From NCBI GenBank assembly GCA_910578555.1, contig CAJTPS010000019.1:1-51259 (forward strand): a stretch of 51,259 bases of DNA, in the 5' to 3' direction. A model generated the notes under the pieces. It did not search any database, had not been told where the DNA came from, and saw nothing but the letters and a program-made list of their open reading frames with translations. The translations under genes were made by a program, and so were the position numbers. Of this stretch, positions 17,284-24,787 are shown piece after piece. How positions within the stretch are numbered: position 1 is the first letter of the stretch; every line of letters starts with the position of its first letter. Origin of the DNA: an uncultured Lachnospiraceae bacterium. GTDB taxonomy: Bacteria; Bacillota; Clostridia; Lachnospirales; Lachnospiraceae.

Positions 17284-17718
17284 ATGAAAATAACAATTGA
17301 GACGCCGAAACCGGGCGAGGAGGATGAGGTGATCATCCGCTGTGCCGGGTTGGATGATAATATGATGCGCCTGATTTATGCATTGCGGGAGGGCGAGAAG
17401 CTGACCGGGTATATAGAAGACAGGATTGTAAAGCTGTCACATAAGGATATCTATTATTTCGAGGCGGTCGATCATAAGATTTTTGCCTATACGTCAAAGG
17501 AAACTTATGAGATTCACAAAAAGCTGTATGAAATCGAGCAGGATTTTGAGCATACGGATTTTCTGCGTATATCGAAATCGGCTATCGTAAACACGTCTAA
17601 GATCGCTTATGTAAAACCTGTCTTTAACGGGCGTTTCGAGGCAAAACTGAAGAACGGCGAGAAAGTCATTATTTCGCGTCAGTACGTGACGGAACTGAAG
17701 AAAAAGATAGGGATATAG
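17284..17718 (+). CDS. LytTR domain transcriptional regulator
   Basis: 144 residues. GGAGG nine bases upstream marks the ATG at 17284. The first 45 residues are a small N-terminal domain without receiver-type Asp residues. The LytTR DNA-binding domain follows: VKLSHKDIYYFEAVDHKIFA, FLRISKSAIVNTSKIAYVKP, IISRQYVTELKKKIGI. Not phosphorylation-dependent as far as can be seen. LytTR genes of this type are paired with DUF3021 membrane proteins (next gene), which are thought to hold the regulator at the membrane or modulate it. Confidence 0.92.
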   Translation: MKITIETPKPGEEDEVIIRCAGLDDNMMRLIYALREGEKLTGYIEDRIVKLSHKDIYYFEAVDHKIFAYTSKETYEIHKKLYEIEQDFEHTDFLRISKSAIVNTSKIAYVKPVFNGRFEAKLKNGEKVIISRQYVTELKKKIGI

Positions 17719-17730
17719 GAGGCGGACAGC

Positions 17731-18153
17731 ATGAAGATATTGAGTAATTTTGTAAAATGGTTTCTTTATATTACGACGGGAATCCTGATCGTATGCGGTA
17801 TCCATTATACGCTGGCGGGCGCGGAGACGGTCACGGTGGCTGTATTCTGGAAAATTTTATTCTGCGGGTTTGTGACCACTTTTGTAACGGTGGTGCTGGT
17901 TCCGAAGGAGAATGACGGAAGGACGAAGTCGTACATCAAATTTGCATTGCATTATATAATGCTGTGTATCGTCATGATTCCCATGGGTATATGGTTTGAC
18001 TGGATCAGCTTTAGCCCGGGCGGCGTTATAGCTATGATGGCAGATGTGGGCGGCGTATACTTTGCGGCCGGTTTCGCCTATTATCTGATCGACCGCAGGC
18101 AGGCGGAAGAGATCAATAAGGGTCTGAAGGAGAAGTATGGAGAGGATGTGTAG
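17731..18153 (+). CDS. DUF3021 family membrane protein
   Basis: 140 residues and four hydrophobic segments: WFLYITTGILIVCGI, VFWKILFCGFVTTFVTVVLV, FALHYIMLCIVMIPMGIWF and MADVGGVYFAAGFAYYLI, with a charged C-terminal tail. The size and layout fit DUF3021. GGAGGCGG lies just before the ATG, 12 bases after the LytTR stop, so both are probably co-translated and form a regulatory unit for the upstream ABC exporter. Converges with the WYL gene on the minus strand; no terminator hairpin stands out in the 26-base gap. Confidence 0.87.
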   Translation: MKILSNFVKWFLYITTGILIVCGIHYTLAGAETVTVAVFWKILFCGFVTTFVTVVLVPKENDGRTKSYIKFALHYIMLCIVMIPMGIWFDWISFSPGGVIAMMADVGGVYFAAGFAYYLIDRRQAEEINKGLKEKYGEDV

Positions 18154-18179
18154 GAGGCGGACGGATACAGCAGGACCCG

Positions 18180-19145
18180 TTACGATCCAAGAGCCATCTG
18201 CCGTCCGAGCCGTTCCTTGATCTGCCGGAGAAAAGTTTCATTTCCCGCGACTTTGATCATGGGGCCGAAGGATAGGATTTCGATCAAAAGTTCTGCCTCG
18301 GTTTCCTTATTATAGTAGATCAGGCACTCGTAGGTATCTTCGTTCAACCTTCGGGTGCTTTTTTCGTAATTGGCGAATTGCAGCATGGCGCGTTCTAATG
18401 CATTGCGGCGGTTTTTGATCAGAATTCTGACCGGCTCATGGTAGCAGGAGCGTCTGAGCAGACTGTTGATGTCCGGAATTTTGGGTGCGACTATTCTGGT
18501 TGACATAACTTCTATGATGCGGCCGAGATTCAGTGTGATGACTTTCGGGTTGCGGTGGGTATGAGATTTCACGGCCAGCAGCCGAAAGCAGTCGTTTTTG
18601 ATGGAATATTCCAGGCGGCAGGGCAGATAGCTGTGGTGAAGCCGGCGTTGCTGGCGTGATTCGTAGAGGATGTCTACATACTCATGATTGCGGATTGCGG
18701 ACAGGATCGTCCGGAAATGTTTTTTGTATTCAGGATTTGCATAGTCGTCCTTATCGGCAAAGCGGTCATAGTAATAGAAGTCGCCGGGAAGAAAAAGGGG
18801 TTCCACGTCCGATAGAGCGGCATTGATCTGCCTGATCTGTGTCTCATCGAGAAAGAGACCGATCTTTTCATCCAGAAGGATTGCTTTCAGATAAGATTTC
18901 TGCAGGCCGGTGAGGGGAACGTGGAAGTTCCCGGACAATCTGGAATGCAGGACGCCGTCTCTTCTCTCATAGAATCCCCAGCCGTTTTCGGTGAGTCCGG
19001 GCAGCAGAGAGAGAATGCTTTCTTCGAAACAGGCATTTTGAATGCGGTATTGCAGTTCGCCTTCTGTTATGTAGTTTTTCTGTTCAACCAGTGATTTGAT
19101 CACCTGAAAATAGCAGTTGTATATTTCTGAAAATAATTCGCTCAT
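18180..19145 (-). CDS. WYL domain regulator, second gene of a divergent pair
   Basis: 321 residues from the ATG at 19145 (GAGGA upstream). The N-terminal 130 residues are helical with a winged-helix-like character. The WYL domain begins near residue 150: AIRNHEYVDILYESRQQRRL, then YLPCRLEYSIKNDCFRLLAV (FRLLAV in place of the classic WYL triplet), followed by NLGRIIEV. A WCX-like C-terminus ends at 18180 (EILSFGPMIKVAGNETFL). WYL domains bind nucleic acids or nucleotides in the cases studied. Only 13 bases separate it from the upstream WYL gene, so they form an operon facing away from rtcB. Confidence 0.85.
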   Translation of the reverse strand: MSELFSEIYNCYFQVIKSLVEQKNYITEGELQYRIQNACFEESILSLLPGLTENGWGFYERRDGVLHSRLSGNFHVPLTGLQKSYLKAILLDEKIGLFLDETQIRQINAALSDVEPLFLPGDFYYYDRFADKDDYANPEYKKHFRTILSAIRNHEYVDILYESRQQRRLHHSYLPCRLEYSIKNDCFRLLAVKSHTHRNPKVITLNLGRIIEVMSTRIVAPKIPDINSLLRRSCYHEPVRILIKNRRNALERAMLQFANYEKSTRRLNEDTYECLIYYNKETEAELLIEILSFGPMIKVAGNETFLRQIKERLGRQMALGS

Positions 19146-19158
19146 CGGTATGTCCTCT

Positions 19159-20481
19159 TCACGTTTCAAAGTAAATATGGTACATGGACAGAAAATCTCT
19201 CTGAAACCGCGCGGCAAGCTGCGGGCAGTCTGACTCGATGGAAAGGATACGCCCCATAAAGGTGCGGAGCCAGGGCAGCATTTCATTGGCGTCAAATACA
19301 TCGGTCTCATAGGTAAAGGTGTCGGCGGCGGTGCGTGTTATGGTGCCGCCTTTTCCTTCCCGTTCCAGCCGTTTTAAGATATAGCTTTCTGCATGTTCAT
19401 TTATATGTAGTGTAAGCTTTACGTGCTCGGAGTGCCGGCGGTTTTCGTTTTGAAAAGAAACGCCCCACGCGGAGCCTTTATTTTGTTCCAGCTGTTCCCG
19501 GATGTTTTTATAATCCGGAAAGGGTTCCTGTATTTTCACGGATTTAACGGCGTCCATCCGGATATTTGTGAAGCGTTTCCTGTGCGGCAGATAGAGGCAC
19601 AGGTAACGCCTTCCGGTGCGGGTGCTGGTGAAGATTTTTAAGGGTACGCCGGCTGTTTCGTGAAAGCGGGGGGATTGTGCGGCAGTACGGGAAGCAGCTT
19701 CGGTTTCTTGTGTGCCCGGCGTGCTTTCTTTGCGCGGGCTTGCCTGCTTCGTACTTTTTACAGTCAGGAGGACGGATTGCTCTTTGTGCATGGCCTGCAG
19801 GAGCGGCAGCAGCATTTCATCTTCCAGCGTGTGGACAAAGAAATTGTGCTTGATCCGAAACAGTTTATTCTGAAATGAGGCGGTATCCATGATCGTACTC
19901 CCGACAACGCCCAGCGGCGAGGCAAGCTGGTACAGCTTCACGGCGTCCCGCAGACCGGGGTGCGCGGTAAAGAGCGGCCGGGCGGGCGGAGCAGGGCGGT
20001 ACCGGACTTCCCGGCCTGTTTTTTCTTTGATCAGAATGCCTTCGTCAGCGTATTGGTTGCATTTGCGGCGGACGATCTGGGAATCGAAGACCGTGCCGTA
20101 CTGCGCAAGGAGACCGTCGGTGATCTCGTCCGCGGTCTGGCCGCAGGCAGTCTGATCCGGCGCTCTCAACAGAAGATCCAGGATATAAAAGTGAAGCATA
20201 ATATCGTTATCCGTGAAGCTCTTGGCTTTCCATACCCGGTACAGCGGATTGGTGTCCAGCAGGTTACTGTCGATGGAAAGGTAGATGTTTTTGGCTTTGC
20301 CGGTGTGCTCCTGCCTGACATAGCCGGCGAGCCAGCTTTCCAGACGGCGGCGCTCGTTATCGTAGGTCCGGCTGCTCCATCCGTCAAATTCATCGCGGGT
20401 CTTGAAGCCGTACACAAAGAAGTCGCGCACATACTCTCTGCTTTTTGCAAATGATTTGATAAGTTCGTTAAATTCTGACAT
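19159..20481 (-). CDS. WYL domain regulator, first gene of a divergent pair
   Basis: 440 residues from the ATG at 20481. N-terminus MSEFNELIKSFAKSREYVRD, then a helical domain (SSRTYDNERRRLESWL) and a winged-helix region (FDSQIVRRKCNQYADEGIL). A WYL-like region follows (EQSVLLTVKSTK, GRRYLCLYLPHRKRFTNIR) with a Ser/Thr/Glu-rich insertion of about 35 residues at about 250-285. The C-terminal part resembles WCX (VFDANEMLPWLRTFMGRIL). It diverges from the tRNA-like/DUF2828/rtcB transcript, so it is a good candidate regulator of that operon; this is inference from position. Confidence 0.85.
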   Translation of the reverse strand: MSEFNELIKSFAKSREYVRDFFVYGFKTRDEFDGWSSRTYDNERRRLESWLAGYVRQEHTGKAKNIYLSIDSNLLDTNPLYRVWKAKSFTDNDIMLHFYILDLLLRAPDQTACGQTADEITDGLLAQYGTVFDSQIVRRKCNQYADEGILIKEKTGREVRYRPAPPARPLFTAHPGLRDAVKLYQLASPLGVVGSTIMDTASFQNKLFRIKHNFFVHTLEDEMLLPLLQAMHKEQSVLLTVKSTKQASPRKESTPGTQETEAASRTAAQSPRFHETAGVPLKIFTSTRTGRRYLCLYLPHRKRFTNIRMDAVKSVKIQEPFPDYKNIREQLEQNKGSAWGVSFQNENRRHSEHVKLTLHINEHAESYILKRLEREGKGGTITRTAADTFTYETDVFDANEMLPWLRTFMGRILSIESDCPQLAARFQRDFLSMYHIYFET

Positions 20482-20574
20482 ACTAATCCAAACCTAATCC
20501 CCTATGGCCTCGTCTTACGAAGCGAATCTGTTTTCCATACTCTTTTTTCATTCTATCATAACTTCGCAACTTTT

Positions 20575-20603
20575 TTGAAATGATTCTTTTGGCGGGATAT
20601 TAT
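20575..20603 (+). promoter_or_regulatory. Promoter of the RNA-repair transcript
   Basis: TTGAAA (20575-20580), 17 bases, TATTAT (20598-20603). Transcription would start near 20610, about 35 bases before the tRNA-like segment and about 510 bases before rtcB. It lies in the gap between the divergent WYL genes and rtcB, where a regulator would be expected to act. Confidence 0.55.
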
Positions 20604-20643
20604 ATCCTGTATTCAGACAAGGGGAAACGCCTCCAAAGCCGCC

Positions 20644-20670
20644 GCCACAGTAGCTCAGATGGTAGAGCAC
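20644..20670 (+). ncRNA. tRNA-like 5' half in the rtcB leader
   Basis: Seven acceptor-position bases (GCCACAG), then TA, a perfect four-base D-stem (GCTC/GAGC) and the D-loop AGATGGTA match tRNA positions 1-26. No anticodon arm, T-arm (no GGTTCGAATCC) or complementary acceptor strand follows. A hairpin GGATaCCGG / CCGGggaATCC lies at about 20700-20735. It may be the remainder of a tRNA-mimicking Y-RNA-like element of the kind found beside Ro/RtcB genes, or a 5'-half decoy in the mRNA leader. Confidence 0.55.
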
Positions 20671-20765
20671 GAAAAAAATAAGTCTTGGCAAAGGCTTAGT
20701 GGATACCGGGCAACAACACTTCTTCCGGGGAATCCAGACGGGCAGCGGCCAAGATACAGCATTTC

Positions 20766-21131
20766 ATGGGGATGGCTGCCGGAGAGTACAGAAAGATGCT
20801 GTCGGCGCTGCGATCCTATACAGGGGTGACGGAGGTGTACATGAGCGGAAGCCGCTGGGAGGAAATCGACTATACAAGAGTTGCGTCCCGCGCCAATCTG
20901 GTATATCGGAACGCCTTTCTGCTTCACGATCAGGTACGCAGGCAGGAGTATCTTCAGGTCGTGCTGGAACAAAAGGCGGTGGTTCATGCAGGCGTGCTTA
21001 TGCCGCATGAGATCGTGGCGCGATATATGGTGCAAAAAGGCTGGCGGAATGAATTAGATCCGTTCCGGTGCCTGAAAAAGACACTGGACGGTGAGCGATA
21101 CAGAAAGGTGGAGGAGAGATTATGTTCGTAA
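20766..21131 (+). pseudogene. DUF2828-like (TROVE/vWA-type) protein, internally deleted remnant
   Basis: About 120 codons. The segment EYRKMLSALRSYTGVTEVYM, WEEIDYTRVASRANLVYRNA, FLLHDQVRRQEYL and MPHEIVARYM is the pattern I associate with the middle of DUF2828 proteins, relatives of Ro60-like ring proteins that carry a vWA domain. After PHEIVARYM the vWA part (about 200 residues) is absent, and only a short tail ending GERYRKVEE, similar to the family's C-terminus, remains. The frame is open upstream to a TAG at 20697, but without a start codon. It overlaps rtcB by 10 bases, which suggests co-translation in the ancestral operon. Confidence 0.55.
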
Positions 21132-22354
21132 TATATGATGAAAACACAAAATTTCCGGTAAAGGTGTGGCTGTCCGGGATCGACCGGATCGAGGATACAT
21201 GCATTGAGCAGGCGTATCATTTGGCCAATCTGCCTTTTCTTCATAAATGGGCATGTCTCATGCCGGATACGCATACAGGCAAAGGAATGCCTATCGGCGG
21301 CGTCATTGCCGCGAAGGATGTGATCATTCCCAATGCGGTGGGCGTGGATATCGGCTGCGGGATGGTGTTTATGGCGACGGATATAAAATATAAGGAGATC
21401 AGGGATGTGACGGCCGGGACGGCTTCGATCATGCAGTCCATGGTGGGTGACATTATGCGCACCGTTCCTGTGGGATTTCAAAAACATAACGAGAAGCAGG
21501 CGTCGGCGGTGCTTGATCGGGCGCTTGGCGAGATGGAAAGGTATGAGGCCGACCCGGCGCTGCACCATCTGATCGAGGAAGGATATTATCAGGTGGGCAC
21601 GCTGGGAGGCGGCAATCATTTTATTGAATTGCAGGAGGACGAGGAGGGATATCTGTGTATCATGATCCATTCGGGCAGCAGGCATTTGGGGAAAGAGATC
21701 TGTGATTATTTTCATAATAGGGCGAGGAAATTGAACCGGACATGGTACAGTCAGGTGCCGGACGAGTACAGGCTTGCGTTTCTGCCTGTGCATACGCAGG
21801 AAGGGCAGCGGTATATCAACTGGATGAATCTGGCGCTGGATTATGCTTTTGAAAACAGAGATCACATGATGGAGCGGGTTTGTGCCATTGTGAAGGAGCA
21901 GATCGGAAGGTATGCGGGACGGACGGTATCGTTTACCGACCGGATCAACTGTCACCACAATTATGCGGCGCTGGAAAATCACTACGGAGAGAATGTATGG
22001 GTACACCGAAAGGGCGCGACCAGGGCAAGGCGTGGAGAGCGCGCCGTCATACCCGGTGCCATGGGGGCTGTCAGCTATGTGGTGGAGGGCAGGGGAAATG
22101 AGGAATCTTTCCATACCTCATCACACGGCGCGGGGCGGGCTTATTCCAGAACCGGCGCAATGAATGCCTTTACCACGGAGCAGGTGATGGTGGATCTGAA
22201 AGAGCAAGGCGTAGTGCTCGGCAAGCGGAAGAAAAATGACGTGGCCGAGGAGTGCAGATTCGCTTACAAGGATATCGACGAGGTGATGGCACAGCAGACG
22301 GACCTGGTAACGCCGATCAGGAAGCTTAAGACGCTGGGCGTGGTGAAGGGGTAG
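21122..22354 (+). CDS. rtcB: RNA-splicing ligase RtcB
   Basis: 410 residues, the same length as the well-studied enzymes (E. coli 408). GGAGGAG lies before the ATG at 21122. RtcB joins RNA 2',3'-cyclic phosphate (or 3'-phosphate) ends to 5'-OH ends using GTP and Mn2+. Metal and nucleotide motifs are intact: MPDTHTGKGMPIGGV, NAVGVDIGCGM (Asp and Cys metal ligands), LGGGNHFIEL, IHSGSRHLG, WVHRKGATRARRGE, and the guanylated His in SSHGAGRAYSR (about residue 335). It is the only clearly intact gene of the plus-strand RNA-repair transcript and diverges from two WYL regulators, which suggests it is inducible. Confidence 0.95.
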   Translation: MFVIYDENTKFPVKVWLSGIDRIEDTCIEQAYHLANLPFLHKWACLMPDTHTGKGMPIGGVIAAKDVIIPNAVGVDIGCGMVFMATDIKYKEIRDVTAGTASIMQSMVGDIMRTVPVGFQKHNEKQASAVLDRALGEMERYEADPALHHLIEEGYYQVGTLGGGNHFIELQEDEEGYLCIMIHSGSRHLGKEICDYFHNRARKLNRTWYSQVPDEYRLAFLPVHTQEGQRYINWMNLALDYAFENRDHMMERVCAIVKEQIGRYAGRTVSFTDRINCHHNYAALENHYGENVWVHRKGATRARRGERAVIPGAMGAVSYVVEGRGNEESFHTSSHGAGRAYSRTGAMNAFTTEQVMVDLKEQGVVLGKRKKNDVAEECRFAYKDIDEVMAQQTDLVTPIRKLKTLGVVKG

Positions 22355-22510
22355 TAAAAGCTGATTTGTTAAAATGATTATGAAATTAGTTATGTAAACT
22401 GAGATGGCTATGGAAGAGATATAAAATTTATGATAGAATAAGCGAATGAGTTAAAGCCGGAAAGAGATACGACTGAGCTATGCAAGGAAAGTGCGGAGGA
22501 AACAGGTAAA

Positions 22511-24007
22511 ATGAAAACAGACACCAAAGATATGACAACCGGCAGTCCTGCGCGGCTGCTATTGGCGTTTTCCATGCCGCTTATGCTGGGGAATCTATTT
22601 CAACAATTATATACGTTCGCGGACGCGGTCATCGTGGGACAGTGTGTGAGCGCCAATGCACTGGCAGCGCTGGGAGCGACGGAATGGCTGACTTTTATTA
22701 TGTTCGGCGTGATATCTGGGATCACACAGGGATGTTCGGTGGTGATCGCCGGTTTTTTTGGAAAAAAGCAGATGAATGAATTGAAGCGGGCAATCTGCAG
22801 CGGCCTCCTCATTGCTGTCCTGGGTGCGGCGGGATTTACCCTGATCGGGCAGATTGTTCTTACGCCGGTGCTTCGTTTGCTGCGCACGCCGCCGGAAGTG
22901 TTTGATTTGACGAGAGAGTATCTGCGCATTCTGTATGCGGGGGTGCCGGTGACTTTTCTCTATAATATTACGGCGGCAGTCCTTCGGGCGCTGGGCAACA
23001 GTAAGAAGCCGCTGCATGCCATGATCATAGCGTCTCTCGGAAATATTGCCCTGGATCTGCTGTTTGTGGCGGAAATGGATATGGGGATTGCGGGAGCGGC
23101 ATACGGTACGGTGCTGGCACAGCTTCTGGCGGCGGTTTACTGCGGGGCGGCGCTGCGGAGAATACGGTTTCAGACAGGCGAAAGGCTGACGGAGGCAGGA
23201 GCGGATGGGCAGGAGAGATACGACACGCCAGAACGGCCGGATATGGATTACGGTTTGATGGGGCAAGAGACAGCACTGGCAGATAAGAGGTGCTGTGAAG
23301 AAAGCGAAACAGGACTGTCCGGCAGGATAGGAAAGCTGATCGACCGTCAGATTCTGCGGGAGCAGATCAGAATGGGGATTCCCATGGGCGTGCAGAATAT
23401 CATTACCGCGGCCGGCGGGCTGGTGGTGCAGGCTACGGTTAACGGTTTCGGCATTCTGTTCCTGACGGGATACGCCGCGGCGAATAAGCTGTATGTGCTT
23501 TTGGAGATTGCCGCCACGTCATACGGACACGGCATTCTTACCTATACGGCGCAGAATAAAGGAATCGGCAGTGATAAGAGAATCCGGGAGGGGCTTAAGA
23601 GCGCGCTGATCATCGGAATCATTACGGCGCTTGCGATGTCTGCGGTCATGGTTTTCGCCGGCCGGCCGGTTCTGGGACTTTTTATCAAAGAGACGGAGAC
23701 AGGCGTGGAGGAAATGCTGCGGGTGGGCTGTAATTATCTGTGCGTGCTTGCGGCCGGATTCCCGCTGCTGTACTGTCTGTATGTGGTCAGAGCCTGCATT
23801 CAGGGAATGGGGGATTCTGTGATTCCGATGTTGTCCAGTTTCATGCAGGTCGCGATGCGGATCATGTGTGCACTGTTTCTGACGCGCCTGATCGGACATA
23901 CGGGTGTTTTCTGGGGAGAGGTGGCGGCGTGGATCGGTGCGGATATTTTTCTGGGGATCGTCTGTGCGGGTCGGTTAGAGAAGACCACCGAATCTGTGAG
24001 GCTTTAA
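22511..24007 (+). CDS. MATE family efflux transporter
   Basis: 498 residues with GGAGG shortly before the ATG. Twelve hydrophobic segments are recognisable in two halves. The N-terminal signature FSMPLMLGNLFQQLYTFADA and the second-half IRMGIPMGVQNIITAAGG are typical of the NorM/DinF-like branch. Between the halves (about residues 235-290) there is an unusually long hydrophilic loop of about 50 residues (EAGADGQERYDTPERPD). Exports cationic drugs or metabolites in exchange for Na+ or H+ in characterised members; the substrate here is unknown. Confidence 0.93.
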   Translation: MKTDTKDMTTGSPARLLLAFSMPLMLGNLFQQLYTFADAVIVGQCVSANALAALGATEWLTFIMFGVISGITQGCSVVIAGFFGKKQMNELKRAICSGLLIAVLGAAGFTLIGQIVLTPVLRLLRTPPEVFDLTREYLRILYAGVPVTFLYNITAAVLRALGNSKKPLHAMIIASLGNIALDLLFVAEMDMGIAGAAYGTVLAQLLAAVYCGAALRRIRFQTGERLTEAGADGQERYDTPERPDMDYGLMGQETALADKRCCEESETGLSGRIGKLIDRQILREQIRMGIPMGVQNIITAAGGLVVQATVNGFGILFLTGYAAANKLYVLLEIAATSYGHGILTYTAQNKGIGSDKRIREGLKSALIIGIITALAMSAVMVFAGRPVLGLFIKETETGVEEMLRVGCNYLCVLAAGFPLLYCLYVVRACIQGMGDSVIPMLSSFMQVAMRIMCALFLTRLIGHTGVFWGEVAAWIGADIFLGIVCAGRLEKTTESVRL

Positions 24008-24037
24008 GCGGTAATCATATTATCTAATCCCAGAATT

Positions 24038-24081
24038 ATAGCAAATTTGTTATTGAAAAGGAATAGCAAATTTGTTATAAT
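24038..24081 (+). promoter_or_regulatory. Toxin-antitoxin promoter with tandem operators
   Basis: ATAGCAAATTTGTTAT occurs twice, at 24038-24053 and 24063-24078 (25-bp spacing, each with a CAAATTTG palindrome core). TTGAAA (24053-24058), 17 bases and TATAAT (24076-24081) form a near-consensus promoter; the second repeat covers the spacer and -10, and the first abuts the -35. This is the usual arrangement for autorepression by an antitoxin. Confidence 0.7.
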
Positions 24082-24103
24082 TTAAGCCTAAAGAGGAAAT
24101 TAT

Positions 24104-24463
24104 ATGTATGAAATTGAATTTTATGAAGATAAAAATGGGAAATCTGAAATTGCCGAATTTATTAAACATCTAAGTCAGAAAGCTTCTAGAAATAAGGAAT
24201 GTCGTATTAATTTCAACAAAATTGCGGCATATTTAGACTTGCTCGAAGAATATGGTACAAGAATCGGGGAACCTGTTACGAAGCATCTGGATGGCGAAAT
24301 ATGGGAACTTAGGCCATTAAGGAACAGATTGCTTTATGCGTACTATAAGGATAACAGATTTATTATATTGCATCATTTTGTGAAGAATGCTCGGAAGACA
24401 CCTAAAAGGGAGATTGAACAGGCTGAGAGAAATTTACAGGATTATTTGGAAAGGAATGAGTAA
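24104..24463 (+). CDS. RelE/HigB-type toxin (phage Gp49-like)
   Basis: 119 residues. The pattern MYEIEFYEDKNGKSEIAEFI, EEYGTRIGEPVTKHLDGEIW, ELRPLRNRLLYAYY, FIILHHFVKNARKTPKREIE is the Gp49-like branch of the RelE/HigB toxins, which in characterised members cleave mRNA on the ribosome. The Arg/Tyr/His-rich centre and the KKT/RKTP tail are the expected active-site region. The toxin gene comes first and the antitoxin second, as in HigBA. AGAGGAAA precedes the ATG. Confidence 0.88.
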   Translation: MYEIEFYEDKNGKSEIAEFIKHLSQKASRNKECRINFNKIAAYLDLLEEYGTRIGEPVTKHLDGEIWELRPLRNRLLYAYYKDNRFIILHHFVKNARKTPKREIEQAERNLQDYLERNE

Positions 24464-24464
24464 G

Positions 24465-24737
24465 ATGACTACGTGGAAAGAATTGAAAAATGATCTTGAA
24501 TTGAGTCAGGAAAATTTGAATGCTATTGAGCTTGAAAAGGATCTGATACGCACAATGATTCAGATAAGAGAAGAAAAGGGACTGACACAGTCTCAATTAG
24601 CCCAAATGTGCAATGTAAAACAGCCGGTGATTGCCAGAATGGAATCGTCAGTGCATTCACCTCAAATTGACAGCCTTTTGAAAATCCTGACACCATTAGG
24701 ATACACTTTACAGATTGTGCCGATGGGAAAGAAGTAA
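24465..24737 (+). CDS. XRE family antitoxin (HigA-like)
   Basis: 90 residues from the ATG at 24465, one base after the toxin stop and nine bases after AAGGA. A helical N-terminus (ELSQENLNAIELEKDLIRTM) is followed by a helix-turn-helix, GLTQSQLAQMCNVKQPVIAR, and a short tail LLKILTPLGYTLQIVP. It should bind the tandem operators upstream and neutralise the toxin. A bidirectional hairpin at 24767 ends the operon. Confidence 0.88.
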   Translation: MTTWKELKNDLELSQENLNAIELEKDLIRTMIQIREEKGLTQSQLAQMCNVKQPVIARMESSVHSPQIDSLLKILTPLGYTLQIVPMGKK

Positions 24738-24766
24738 TATGGACAAAAATCAAGAAAGTAACGAAA

Positions 24767-24787
24767 GGGCAGATCACTCGTCTGCCC
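24767..24787. terminator. Bidirectional terminator hairpin
   Basis: GGGCAGA and TCTGCCC form a seven-base stem around a seven-base loop between the convergent antitoxin and lipoprotein genes. The minus-strand lipoprotein stop codon lies in the loop. T-rich sequence follows on the plus strand (CTTCTCT) and TTTCGTTACTTTC on the minus strand. Confidence 0.6.

Noticed and set aside
20644..20720. Complete tRNA gene
   Set aside because: Only positions 1-26 fit; there is no anticodon stem, T-arm or 3' acceptor strand.
20984..22114. 376-codon minus-strand ORF opposite rtcB
   Set aside because: Antisense of a highly conserved enzyme; no ribosome binding site or family pattern.
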